From assembly GCA_019636565.1 (NCBI GenBank), contig JAHBXG010000004.1, positions 1-36,948 of the forward strand: a stretch of 36,948 nucleotides of DNA. Direction: 5' to 3'. Positions within the stretch are counted from its first letter, which is position 1. Each line of letters opens with the position of its first letter. The notes beneath the pieces were generated by a model. That model was not told the origin of the DNA and ran no database searches. It saw only the letters and a program-made list of their open reading frames with translations. The position numbers and the translations under genes were made by a program. Of this stretch, positions 1 to 7,890 are shown in pieces. This DNA comes from Phycisphaeraceae bacterium. Lineage in GTDB: Bacteria; Planctomycetota; Phycisphaerae; Phycisphaerales; UBA1924.

Positions 1-1227
1 CACGCCGAGCGCGTGCGCGAATTCATCGACTGGTACGCGCCGTATCAGTACCAAAGCGGCAAGGTCCCCTGCGTGGTGGACAAGCGCGGGCCGGACCCGG
101 TTCCGGAGAACGACAGCCACGGGCAATTGCTGTACCTGCTGCACAAGTACTACCTCTTCACGCACGACACTGCCACGCTGGAAAAGAACTACCCGCACGT
201 GGTGAAGGCTGTCGAGTACATCGAATCGATCCGAGCGACGCGGATGACGCCGGAATATCGCGACGCGACTGGCATCAAGCGTGCCGAGTATGGGTTGGTG
301 CCCGAGTCGATCAGCCACGAGGGGTATAGCGCAAAGCCCATGCACAGTTACTGGGATGACTTCTTTGTCGAGAAGGGGCTGCAGGATGCCGCGGACATCG
401 CGCGGATTCTGGGCAAAACGCAGGATGCGGAGCGCTTCGCGAAGCTCGCGACCGACTTCCGCGCCAGTGTGCTCGATTCGGTGAACCGCACGATGGCGCA
501 CCATAAGATCGACTACATCCCCGGGTGCGTGGAACTTGGCGACTTCGATGCCACAAGCACGACCATCGCGCTCTGGCCCTGCGGCGGCGGTGTCTGGCTG
601 CCGGATGCCGCGCTCCGGCGGACATTTGAGCAGTTCTACCAGTTTGGCATGGGACGCATCGACGGAAGCATCAAATACAACGAGTACACGCCGTACGAGT
701 GGCGCATCGTGGGCTCGATGATCCGGCTCGGCTGGCCGGAGAAGGCATGGAAGCTCATGGACTTCTACATGGCCGACCGGCGCCCCGCGGCATGGAACCA
801 GTGGGCGGAGGTAGTCTGCCATGATCCGAAAAACCCGCGATTCATCGGAGACATGCCCCACACGTGGGTCGCGAGCGATTTTCTGAACTCGGTGCGCTCG
901 ATGTTTGTGTATGAAGATGAAGCGAACAAGTCGCTCGTGATCGGGGCGGGTATCAAGCCGGAGTGGCTTGCGGGTGAGGGCGTGTCGATCGGATCGTGGC
1001 CGACCGAGTATGGGATTCTGAGTTATTCGGCGAAGCAAACGGGCAACAAGCTCACCGTCGCGTACGACTTCAGTGGCACAATTCCCGAAGGGGGGATGGT
1101 GCTTTCGCCGAACCTGACATCGGATGTCCCGCATGCGGAGAGGGACGGAGAGCAGTTGAAATTGGAGGGCGGCGTCGTTCGGCTTCGCGCGGCCAAGGGC
1201 GAAGTCGTCCTGACATCATCGCCATAG
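1..1227 (+). CDS. six-hairpin glycosidase-like protein, C-terminal part (5' end outside window)
   Basis: The frame is open from the first base, so the gene begins upstream; it stops with TAG at 1225-1227. The visible 408 residues look like the catalytic (alpha/alpha)6 barrel and the C-terminal beta-sandwich of alpha-L-rhamnosidase-like or related six-hairpin glycosidases. Signs are the helical repeats rich in Trp and Tyr, an acidic ENDSHGQ segment near the start, repeated W-P-x-K/D-A and G-x-x-x-W patterns, and the late PHTWVASDF segment followed by a beta-rich tail (YGILSYSAKQ onwards). The family link is by general appearance. I cannot name the substrate, and the N-terminal domains that would help are not in the window. 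Its 3' end lies 9 bases from the tRNA 3' end, in the opposite orientation. Confidence is high that it is coding, moderate for the fold. Confidence 0.72.
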   Translation, partial: HAERVREFIDWYAPYQYQSGKVPCVVDKRGPDPVPENDSHGQLLYLLHKYYLFTHDTATLEKNYPHVVKAVEYIESIRATRMTPEYRDATGIKRAEYGLVPESISHEGYSAKPMHSYWDDFFVEKGLQDAADIARILGKTQDAERFAKLATDFRASVLDSVNRTMAHHKIDYIPGCVELGDFDATSTTIALWPCGGGVWLPDAALRRTFEQFYQFGMGRIDGSIKYNEYTPYEWRIVGSMIRLGWPEKAWKLMDFYMADRRPAAWNQWAEVVCHDPKNPRFIGDMPHTWVASDFLNSVRSMFVYEDEANKSLVIGAGIKPEWLAGEGVSIGSWPTEYGILSYSAKQTGNKLTVAYDFSGTIPEGGMVLSPNLTSDVPHAERDGEQLKLEGGVVRLRAAKGEVVLTSSP

Positions 1228-1236
1228 CGAAACAAA

Positions 1237-1309
1237 TGGCCCCGCCCGGATTCGAACCGGGAACCAAGCGATTATGAGTCGCCTGCTCTAACCGTTGAGC
1301 TACGGGGCC
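1237..1309 (-). tRNA. ileX: tRNA-Ile2 (anticodon CAU, lysidine-modified)
   Basis: A full cloverleaf can be folded on the minus strand: acceptor stem GGCCCCG/CGGGGCC, discriminator A, T arm with GGTTCGAATCC, and anticodon loop CTCATAA, giving CAU. CCA is not encoded. CAU could mean Met, fMet or Ile2. The anticodon arm GGCGACTCATAATCGCTTGG is the one known from E. coli Ile2 tRNA (ileX), and the acceptor stem begins GGCCCC as in that tRNA. The likely identity is therefore isoleucine reading AUA after TilS converts C34 to lysidine. It does not start with the unpaired C expected of initiator tRNA. The gene sits downstream of the glutamine synthetase terminator on the same strand. Confidence 0.93.
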
Positions 1310-1335
1310 CTGCACAGGAAGCGTATCAACTGGCG

Positions 1336-1371
1336 CAAAGAAAAAGGCCCACGGGCTACCCCGTGGGCCTT
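1336..1371 (-). terminator. rho-independent terminator of the glutamine synthetase gene
   Basis: A perfect 10-base stem (1346-1355 with 1360-1369, loop CTAC, extended by an A-T pair at 1345/1370) ends 17 bases past the glutamine synthetase stop. On the minus strand it is followed by TTTTTCTTT (1345 down to 1337), the expected U tract. It separates the trpA-glnN unit from the tRNA gene. Confidence 0.9.
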
Positions 1372-1388
1372 GATTTCATCCAGTTGAA

Positions 1389-3605
1389 TCAGCGGAGGGT
1401 CAGCATCTCGCGATAGCCCGGCATCGGCCACAGGTCGTGGCTGACCCTGGATTCGAGTTCATCGACCACCGCTCGCAGCTCGACCATCGCCCCAAGCACG
1501 TTGTCGTGCATGTGCTCGGCCTTCTTGTGCTCGCCTGAAACTTCGGTATCGATAGCCTTATCGAGTTTCGCGATCTTGATGCGGAGCTGTCCGACCAATT
1601 CGCTGAAATCATCGAGCTCGGCCTTCAGGCTCTTGGCATCTCCGCCCGCGGCTTTCGTCGCGGCGACGGCCTCGGCGATCTCGGTCTGCTGGCGGTATCC
1701 GGCGGGAAGGATGAGGGTGCGGGCCATGATCGACGCGGTTTCAGCCTCGATCAGGACCTGCTTGTTGTACTTCTCGATATAGATGTGCTCGCGGCTCTCG
1801 CTCTCGACCTTGTTGAGGACGCCGTATTTCTTGAAGAGATCGATGTTCTTCTTTGAAGTCAGAACGGGCAAGGCCTCGACCGAGTTGCGGAGGTTGGGGA
1901 GCTTGCGCTTCTTCTCGGCTTCGATGTGCCACGCGTTGTCGTAGCCGTCGCCGTTGAAGATCACACGCTTGTGCTGCTTGACGGTCTTCTGGAGCAGGCT
2001 CTTAACGGCGCTCTGGAGTTTGGCTTCGGTCGGATGAGCACCAAGGGTCTTCTCGAGCTGGGTTGCGAGATAGTCGAGGCTTTCGGCCACAATGGTGTTC
2101 AGGACAGTTGCGGGCCAAGCCACCGACTGGCTGCTGCCGACGGCGCGGAACTCGAACTTGTTCCCGGTAAACGCGAACGGCGAGGTGCGGTTGCGGTCGC
2201 CGGTATGGCGGGGGAGCTGGGGCAGCGTGCGGGCACCCAGGTCGAGCTTGCCGCCCTTCATTGTGCTCTTGGGGCTGCCGCTCTCAATCTGCTCGATGAT
2301 GTCGGTGAGCATGTCGCCAAGGAAGATGGACATGATCGCGGGGGGGGCTTCGTTGGCGCCAAGCCGGTGGTCGTTGTTTGCGCTGGCCACGCTGGCACGC
2401 AGGAGATCGGCGTAGAGATCAACGGCGCGGATGACCGCACAGAGGAAGACCAGAAACTGCATATTGGTGTGCGTGTCGTCGCGCGGGTCCAACAAGTTGG
2501 TGCCGGTGTCGGTGGACATCGACCAGTTGAGGTGCTTGCCACTGCCATTGATACCAGCGAACGGCTTCTCGTGGAGGATGCACTGGAGGCGGTGGCGGTT
2601 GGCGACCTTCTTGAGGGTCTCCATGACGATCATCTGGTGATCGCACGCGAGATTGGCGGTCTCGAAGATCGGGGCGAGTTCGAACTGGCCCGGGGCCACT
2701 TCGTTGTGGCGGGTCTTGACCGGCACACCGAGGCGATAGAGCTCGCGTTCAGACTCGACCATGAACGCGATCACACGCTGCGGAATCGAGCCGAAGTAGT
2801 GATCCTCGAGCTGCTGGTGCTTCGGCGGCTTTGCGCCAAAGAGAGTGCGATCGCAGGCGATGAGGTCGGGGCGATCGAAGTAGTAGCTCTGATCGATCAG
2901 GAAGTACTCCTGCTCGGCGCCGGCCGTGCAGATGACGCGGGAAACGCCCTGATCCGTCCCGAAGATCTTCAGGATTCGCATTGCCTGTTCGGAGAGTGCG
3001 TCCATCGAGCGAAGCAGGGGGGTCTTGTGATCGAGGGCCACGCCCGTCCACGAAACGAACGCGGTCGGGATACACAGCGTGACGCCGCCGCCCGCGCGAT
3101 TCAAAAAGACGGGGCTGGTCGGATCCCAGGCGGTGTAGCCGCGGGCTTCGAAAGTTGCGCGAAGGCCGCCGGAGGGGAAGCTTGAGGCGTCAGGCTCGCC
3201 CTGCACGAGTGCGCTGCCGCTGAATTCGCTGAGCGCGCCGCCCGTGCCATCGGGGACGAGGAAGGCGTCGTGCTTCTCAGCCGTGGTGCCGGTAAGCGGC
3301 TGGAACCAGTGGGTGTAGTGGGTCGCGCCCTGCTCGATCGCCCAATCCTTCATCGCCGCGGCGACGATGTCCGCCAGTTCGTGATCGAGCGGCTCGGCGT
3401 GCTTGATGGTCCGCTGCAACTGCTTGAAGACGTCCTTTGGAAGACGCTGGCGCATCACACGCTCGTTGAACACGTCTGCCCCGAAGGTTTGAGTGACGGC
3501 ATCGCCGGAAGTCATGCGGAGGGCCTCCGGCCGATGGCCGTTGGTGTGCGTGTGGTGGGAATGGTGGTGGGTGATTTCGAGCATCGCATCCGTTCGATTC
3601 GTCAT
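1389..3605 (-). CDS. glnN: type III glutamine synthetase (GSIII)
   Basis: ATP-dependent synthesis of glutamine from glutamate and ammonia. At 738 residues it has the length of GSIII (about 700-730), not GSI or GSII (about 350-470). Recognisable segments are [11 protein letters not shown] near the N-terminus, the [11 protein letters not shown] active-site strand, [13 protein letters not shown], the ATP and ammonia site [10 protein letters not shown], and [17 protein letters not shown]-specific helical C-terminal region follows. The start chosen is ATG 3605, whose first bases overlap the TGA of the small upstream frame (ATGA). A start at ATG 3584 is also possible; neither has a clear Shine-Dalgarno. 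Residues 13-24 contain seven histidines in a stretch absent from the family core. It probably lies in an operon behind trpA and ends at a strong terminator. It may take up ammonia released by the nearby histidine pathway. Confidence 0.96.
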   Translation of the reverse strand: MTNRTDAMLEITHHHSHHTHTNGHRPEALRMTSGDAVTQTFGADVFNERVMRQRLPKDVFKQLQRTIKHAEPLDHELADIVAAAMKDWAIEQGATHYTHWFQPLTGTTAEKHDAFLVPDGTGGALSEFSGSALVQGEPDASSFPSGGLRATFEARGYTAWDPTSPVFLNRAGGGVTLCIPTAFVSWTGVALDHKTPLLRSMDALSEQAMRILKIFGTDQGVSRVICTAGAEQEYFLIDQSYYFDRPDLIACDRTLFGAKPPKHQQLEDHYFGSIPQRVIAFMVESERELYRLGVPVKTRHNEVAPGQFELAPIFETANLACDHQMIVMETLKKVANRHRLQCILHEKPFAGINGSGKHLNWSMSTDTGTNLLDPRDDTHTNMQFLVFLCAVIRAVDLYADLLRASVASANNDHRLGANEAPPAIMSIFLGDMLTDIIEQIESGSPKSTMKGGKLDLGARTLPQLPRHTGDRNRTSPFAFTGNKFEFRAVGSSQSVAWPATVLNTIVAESLDYLATQLEKTLGAHPTEAKLQSAVKSLLQKTVKQHKRVIFNGDGYDNAWHIEAEKKRKLPNLRNSVEALPVLTSKKNIDLFKKYGVLNKVESESREHIYIEKYNKQVLIEAETASIMARTLILPAGYRQQTEIAEAVAATKAAGGDAKSLKAELDDFSELVGQLRIKIAKLDKAIDTEVSGEHKKAEHMHDNVLGAMVELRAVVDELESRVSHDLWPMPGYREMLTLR

Positions 3606-3796
3606 GGGTGGTCTCTGGAGTGGAACCGGTCGAGCACCGTAGCCGGTTCCGCCGGCACGGTGAAAACTGCCTCATACCGCCACAACCCGGAGACCGGGAC
3701 GATCCGGTTGCCGGGCTTGCAGGGGTCGAACACGCCGATGGCGTGCCCAAGTGTGCGTACGGGCGGAATTATTGGCACGTGCAGACCCTGCCGCAT
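3602..3796 (-). CDS. small protein of unknown function between trpA and glnN
   Basis: A 64-codon frame starts 12 bases after the trpA stop and ends in a TGA that overlaps the glutamine synthetase ATG as ATGA, the usual pattern of translational coupling. Its last 40 codons use G or C in the third position about four times in five, as real genes here do; the first 20 are less biased. The true start may therefore be the GTG giving [16 protein letters not shown], a product of about 43 residues. The segment [17 protein letters not shown] vaguely recalls small PG-x-x-x-P-x-SG-x-Y/W proteins such as the YjzC type, but I cannot assign a family. There is no signal peptide or membrane segment. The alternative is that this is a non-coding leader of glnN with chance coding bias. 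Confidence 0.5.
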   Translation of the reverse strand: MRQGLHVPIIPPVRTLGHAIGVFDPCKPGNRIVPVSGLWRYEAVFTVPAEPATVLDRFHSRDHP

Positions 3797-3808
3797 CGCG
3801 AGGCGGAG

Positions 3809-4612
3809 TTACGACAGCCCGGCGGAGAGTTGTCGGCAGAAATCGCCCGCAACTTGGGCCGGGGATTGATCGGGCCCTGTTTCGGAGAGCCGCCGAACCA
3901 GCGCGCTTCCCACGATTGCCGCGTCCGCAGATTGGACGACGTGTCTGACGTGTTCCGGGGTGGAAATGCCAAAGCCCACGGCAATCGGTAACTTTGAGAC
4001 GCGGCGCAATTCCGAAATCCGGCCCGAGAGATCGGGCATCTCGGTGCGCTCACCCGTGATTCCGGCGCGGGCGAGCAAATATACAAATCCCGTCGAGGCT
4101 TGGGCAATCCTCACGGCGCGCTCGGGCGCGGTGCTGGGGGCGATGAGGAAGGTGCAGGAGAGTTGGGCCGATGCCGCGGCAGCTCGCCACGCTTCCGATT
4201 CTTCCAAGGGCAGATCGGGAAAGATGAAGCCGTCGAAGCCCGAATCGCGGAATTGTCCGACGACGGCAGCGGGGTCTGCGCTCGAGGCCAGCTTTTCCAT
4301 GATGGAGATGCTCACCATGGCAACCAATCCCATCCGCAGCCGTTCACGCACCGATGCGATCTGTTCGAGCACCGTCCTTGGCGTGCAACCGGCCTGGATG
4401 GCGCGGTGCATCGCGGCGGCGATGATCGGGCCGTCGGCAATGGGATCCGAATACGGGATGCCGACTTCGACGATCGAGGCGCCAGCGTTCTGAAGGGAAA
4501 GCAGGATGTCGGGCAGAGAATCGAGGCGCGGATGGCCGGCGCAAACAAACGGCATCAGCGCCTTGCGATTTGTGCCGCGGAGTTCGTCGAAAATTGCGTC
4601 GATGCGTCCCAT
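3809..4612 (-). CDS. trpA: tryptophan synthase alpha subunit
   Basis: Cleaves indole-3-glycerol phosphate to indole and glyceraldehyde 3-phosphate, with indole normally channelled to TrpB. At 267 residues it matches the family (about 265). The catalytic pair falls at the canonical numbers: Glu49 in VEVGIPYSDP and Asp60 in SDPIADGP. The flexible loop RAGITGERTEMP and the phosphate-site strand AVGFGISTPEHVR are present. Two departures from the E. coli enzyme are visible. The MYAN-type strand around residue 102 reads MVSISIM here, and the Tyr before VYLL is Phe. trpB is not adjacent, so the trp genes are dispersed or elsewhere. The ATG lies only 8 bases from a TATAGT -10-like box and has no Shine-Dalgarno, so the message may be leaderless. 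It is divergent from map and probably co-transcribed with the small frame and glnN. Confidence 0.95.
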   Translation of the reverse strand: MGRIDAIFDELRGTNRKALMPFVCAGHPRLDSLPDILLSLQNAGASIVEVGIPYSDPIADGPIIAAAMHRAIQAGCTPRTVLEQIASVRERLRMGLVAMVSISIMEKLASSADPAAVVGQFRDSGFDGFIFPDLPLEESEAWRAAAASAQLSCTFLIAPSTAPERAVRIAQASTGFVYLLARAGITGERTEMPDLSGRISELRRVSKLPIAVGFGISTPEHVRHVVQSADAAIVGSALVRRLSETGPDQSPAQVAGDFCRQLSAGLS

Positions 4613-4620
4613 GTCACGGC

Positions 4621-4628
4621 ACTATAAC
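4621..4628. promoter_or_regulatory. overlapping divergent -10-like boxes between trpA and map
   Basis: The eight bases ACTATAAC read as TATAAC on the plus strand (4623-4628, 5 of 6 to TATAAT) towards map, and as TATAGT on the minus strand (4626-4621, 5 of 6) towards trpA. The trpA ATG is 8 bases beyond its box and the map GTG 34 bases beyond its own. No convincing -35 element is seen for either. If both boxes are used, the two promoters cannot be occupied at once. This is inference from sequence only. Confidence 0.4.
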
Positions 4629-4662
4629 GGAGCGGATCGGGCCTCGCGCGCTACACTGGCGG

Positions 4663-5493
4663 GTGAGCGGAACAGGAAAACTCACACCGGCGGATGTGGA
4701 TGGCGCGTATGCCGCGGCGCAGAAAGTGGTGGAGATGCACCGCGCGCTCGTGGGCTATGTGCGCCCGGGCATGACGCTCGCGCAAATCGACCGATTTGTC
4801 GCGACCACTCTGGAATCGTTAGGAACGTCGTCGTGCTTTCTCGGGTACCGGCAATCGCTTCGGGGTCCGAAGTTTCCCTCGCACGCCTGCCTGAGCGTGA
4901 ACGACTGCATCGTTCACGGGACCGCGGGCTCGCTCGCGCGGCCGCTAGTGCCGGGAGACCTCGTCAAGATTGACATCGGAGTGACTTATCGCGGTTGGAT
5001 TGGAGACGCGGCATGGACTTATTCGCTTGGTCCGGCAGCGCCGGAGATCCGACGGCTCATGGATGCAGGCAAGAAGTCCCTGGCAGCAGGAATCGGGGCG
5101 TTTCGCGTGGGTGAGCCGCTGTTGAATTGGGCCAAAGCGGTCGAGCGCTGCGTGGAATCAGAATACGGATTCCGGCTTGTGCGCGGACTTGGTGGCCACG
5201 GATATGGCCGCCGGCTGCACGCGGAGCCGTTCATTTCGAATTCTGTCCCTTCGTATCAGGGCGAGTGGCCGGATGGATCGCTGCCTTGCTCGCCCGGAAT
5301 GTTGCTGGCCCTCGAGCCGATGATCGGGGTTGGAACCGGGCGGCAACGCCCGTCGGAGGGCCACGACTGGCCTGTTTACACGGCAGACGGATCGCTTGCC
5401 AGCCATCACGAACACGATGTACTGATCACAGAAAAGGGCCCGCGCGTGCTGACTGAAGGCTTGGATGAACTGCCGGATGAACTGCCAGTGTAA
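4663..5493 (+). CDS. map: type I methionine aminopeptidase
   Basis: Removes the initiator methionine from new proteins, in the cytoplasm. All five metal ligands are visible at expected spacings: Asp104 (VKIDIG), Asp115 (WIGDAAW), His179 (GLGGHGYG), Glu218 (LALEPM) and Glu250 (SHHEHDV). The substrate-contact His85 (CIVHGT) is also present. The length is 276 residues against 264 in E. coli. The start is taken as GTG 4663, which begins just before the first family-like helix; the frame stays open to 4570, but that part runs over the trpA start. There is no typical Shine-Dalgarno. A second -10-like box (TACACT, 4652-4657) sits 5 bases before the GTG, so a leaderless message is possible. Convergent with hutI; the 77 bases between them show no clear terminator. 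Confidence 0.95.
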   Translation: MSGTGKLTPADVDGAYAAAQKVVEMHRALVGYVRPGMTLAQIDRFVATTLESLGTSSCFLGYRQSLRGPKFPSHACLSVNDCIVHGTAGSLARPLVPGDLVKIDIGVTYRGWIGDAAWTYSLGPAAPEIRRLMDAGKKSLAAGIGAFRVGEPLLNWAKAVERCVESEYGFRLVRGLGGHGYGRRLHAEPFISNSVPSYQGEWPDGSLPCSPGMLLALEPMIGVGTGRQRPSEGHDWPVYTADGSLASHHEHDVLITEKGPRVLTEGLDELPDELPV

Positions 5494-5570
5494 TTTCGGC
5501 CGACCGGCGCTTCGGGTAACAGTTCCTCGATCTGCCCAGGTGGCAAGCAGTCAGGACTTGGTGGCGACTG

Positions 5571-6851
5571 TCAATTGCCCGCGTAGTACCGCGCCACGTG
5601 CCCGCCGACGATAACGGCTCGGACCGGATCGCCCCCGAGCTCGTACGCCAACTCCCGATAGTCGCTGTGACGCAGCAGCACCAGGTCGGCACGTTTGCCA
5701 GATGCCACGACACCGCGATCTTTGAACCCCAGCATCATCGCAGGGTTGATCGTCACGGCCGTGATCGCTTCATCAACTGTCAACCCGCAGAACCGCACAC
5801 CCAAGGCGACCGCCAAGGGGATGGAGATCGAAGGTGCCGAGCCGGGGTTCGCGTTGGTGGCAAGGCAGACTCTGCCGCCCCGATCGACCAACTCTCGCAG
5901 ATTTGCGAACTTGATCCCTGCAGACATTCCCGTGAACGGCATGCCCTTGGGCGCGTTGCCGAGATTGATCGCGGTAATAGGCAACCCGACACCAAAGGTC
6001 TGACTCCTGGCCAACAGATCGAGTTCTGCATTCGTGGTTTGCTCCAGATGATCGACGCTTAGCACGCCCATCCGGACCGCTTCGCTCACCATGCCGCGGC
6101 TCGTGAACTGATCCGCGTGCACGCGGAGCGGATGACCCAATTCTTTCGCCGCATTGAGCAGCTGCAGGGAGTCAGAAAGCGTCCACGCGCCGTCTTCGCA
6201 GAATACATCGATCGCAACGCCGGGGAATTCAGCATGAATTGCCGGCAGCGTTTCCGCGATTGTGCGCTCGACAAACGTCTTCTCGCCGACGTTCGGGTCG
6301 ATTGCGTGCCCCAGCAGGGCCGTCAACACCACGGTGCCGGGCCACGTGAGGGCGGCCTCGCGGATCGACTTGAGCATCTTCAGTTCGGTTTCGGTGTTCA
6401 GCCCGTAGCCCGACTTTATCTCGATGGTCGTGATCCCTTGGCGAAGCGCGGCGTCGAGACGCTTCCGGAGCGCATCTGCGAGCGTCACCGAAGGTGTCTC
6501 GCGAACCGAGCGCACCGTGCTCATGATGCCGCCGCCGTCTTTGAGAATCTGAAGGTAGCTCTCACCGGCCAGCCGCCGGGTCCACTCGTCAATGCGGTCG
6601 CCCGCCCAACAAAGGTGAGTGTGACAGTCAACAAAGCCCGGCATCAGCACGTCGCCGTGAGCGTCGATCACCTGCCCGCCCGGCGGCACGGTGATGCCAT
6701 CGCCGACGGACTCGATGCGACCTGCCCGGACCAGCACATCGACGTTGTCTCGAACCCGAAGGCCTCGCATCGCTTCGCCGGTGCGCACGCCGACGAAGCC
6801 CTGTGGGGCCTCCATCGAAAGCAGGCGGCAACGGCGAATCAGCAGGCTCAT
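5571..6851 (-). CDS. hutI: imidazolonepropionase (histidine degradation, step 3)
   Basis: Hydrolyses 4-imidazolone-5-propanoate to N-formimino-L-glutamate. It has 426 residues from ATG 6851, chosen because AGGA lies 6 bases upstream; a longer open frame to 6923 lacks support. Amidohydrolase features are the HxH metal pair His77/His79 in VDCHTHLCWAGDR, a central IEIKSGYGL segment, then HADQF and SVDHLEQ histidines. Near the C-terminus the segment reads CLATNANPGSAPS. In characterised HutI proteins the residue after the Thr is a metal-ligand Asp (TDFNPGS type), but here the codon is AAC, Asn. It is last of the hutU-hutG-hutI run, 80 bases after hutG. Confidence 0.94.
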   Translation of the reverse strand: MSLLIRRCRLLSMEAPQGFVGVRTGEAMRGLRVRDNVDVLVRAGRIESVGDGITVPPGGQVIDAHGDVLMPGFVDCHTHLCWAGDRIDEWTRRLAGESYLQILKDGGGIMSTVRSVRETPSVTLADALRKRLDAALRQGITTIEIKSGYGLNTETELKMLKSIREAALTWPGTVVLTALLGHAIDPNVGEKTFVERTIAETLPAIHAEFPGVAIDVFCEDGAWTLSDSLQLLNAAKELGHPLRVHADQFTSRGMVSEAVRMGVLSVDHLEQTTNAELDLLARSQTFGVGLPITAINLGNAPKGMPFTGMSAGIKFANLRELVDRGGRVCLATNANPGSAPSISIPLAVALGVRFCGLTVDEAITAVTINPAMMLGFKDRGVVASGKRADLVLLRHSDYRELAYELGGDPVRAVIVGGHVARYYAGN

Positions 6852-6931
6852 TCGAGTCCTATGGGTGGCTTCCGGATTGTGCTTTCCCCCCAACCCAGGA
6901 ACGACTCCATAATCGTACCACAAACTCAGGC

Positions 6932-7855
6932 TCAGGGGGACTTTAGCGGAGCGCGTAGCCCGAATCCCCGCAGGAACGACAGAAGAAGATGGGCCACGAG
7001 TCGAGCTGTGCGGCAGCCCTCGTCATGGGGGGGTGACAGTTCCATGAAGTCGAGACACCGCAAGTTGTAAAACTGTCCGAATTGCTCCAGCGCCGCCGCG
7101 ACCACCCGAGGATTCAGCCCCGCTGGGTTCGGCGCGCTCACGCCGGGGGCGGCACTCATGTCAATCGCGTCGATATCCACACTGACAAAGCCGCCGTTGG
7201 TGTCGATCCCGCCAAGTGGATCCGCTCCGATCGGCGCGATGGTGCAACCCCGCGAGAAAAACCACTCCGCATGCTCACGTTGATTCACCAGCGGATTGAA
7301 CCCGATGATCCGAAGACTTCCGGCAATACCTTCCTCAATGAGCCTGCGGAAAGACATTCCGCTTCCGGGGGTCTCGCGGACGTCGAGGTGCGCATCGAAG
7401 TAGATGCCGGGCATGGCTCTTGGTTCATGCGCCCGCCAGACACCGCGCGCAAGGGCGTAAGTCAGGTCGTGGCCGCCGCCAAGTCCGATGACCAGCATTC
7501 CATTTCTCGCGAGTTGTTCTGCCGCGGCGCTCACACGTTCGTGCGTTTGGTCGAGCGCGTAAGCGTTGTCGCCCTCGGCCGGCATCACGTCTCCCGCATC
7601 GAATACCCGAGGCATGTCGCACAGATACTGCTCGGCAACTCCATACTTGGAGAGCGCGTCTCGGATCGCCCTCGGCCCTTCCTTCGCGCCCGGTCGCCCG
7701 TTGTTCAATCGCACTCCGAGGTCGTCCGGCATTCCCAGCAGTGCGATCGAGCATCCTTCTGCCGAATCCATCTGGATCGTCGAAGCAAATCGCGCGGGGG
7801 ACATCCCCGAGGGATACTTCGCCGGTTGGCAGTGGGGGAGAACGAGTTTGGGCAT
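6932..7855 (-). CDS. hutG: formimidoylglutamase, arginase/ureohydrolase family (histidine degradation, step 4)
   Basis: Predicted to split N-formimino-L-glutamate into glutamate and formamide. The binuclear manganese ligands of the ureohydrolase family are all present: His129 (GLGGGHD), Asp154, His156 and Asp158 (YFDAHLDVR), Asp227 and Asp229 (SVDIDAID), followed by SAAPGVSAPNP. The start ATG 7855 lies 35 bases after the hutU stop with GAGG about 12 bases upstream; an upstream start at 7936 would overlap hutU. The length of 307 is normal. By sequence alone an arginase, agmatinase or formimidoylglutamase cannot be fully separated. The call rests on its position between hutU and hutI. No hutF gene is seen, which fits the one-step formamide-yielding route. 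Confidence 0.88.
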   Translation of the reverse strand: MPKLVLPHCQPAKYPSGMSPARFASTIQMDSAEGCSIALLGMPDDLGVRLNNGRPGAKEGPRAIRDALSKYGVAEQYLCDMPRVFDAGDVMPAEGDNAYALDQTHERVSAAAEQLARNGMLVIGLGGGHDLTYALARGVWRAHEPRAMPGIYFDAHLDVRETPGSGMSFRRLIEEGIAGSLRIIGFNPLVNQREHAEWFFSRGCTIAPIGADPLGGIDTNGGFVSVDIDAIDMSAAPGVSAPNPAGLNPRVVAAALEQFGQFYNLRCLDFMELSPPHDEGCRTARLVAHLLLSFLRGFGLRAPLKSP

Positions 7856-7890
7856 GTCGGCAATGTACCTCGCGTGCGGGTGGGGATTCG

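Noticed and set aside
1237..1309. Reading the CAU tRNA as tRNA-Met or initiator
   Set aside because: The anticodon arm and acceptor stem match Ile2, and the initiator features (C1-A72 mismatch, three G-C pairs in the anticodon stem) are not seen.
1926..3185. 419-codon open frame on + over glutamine synthetase
   Set aside because: Antisense shadow of GSIII, no start signal, low-complexity His/Glu/Val-rich product.
6851..6923. Longer start for hutI at 6923
   Set aside because: The added residues do not look like the family and ATG 6851 has AGGA at good spacing.
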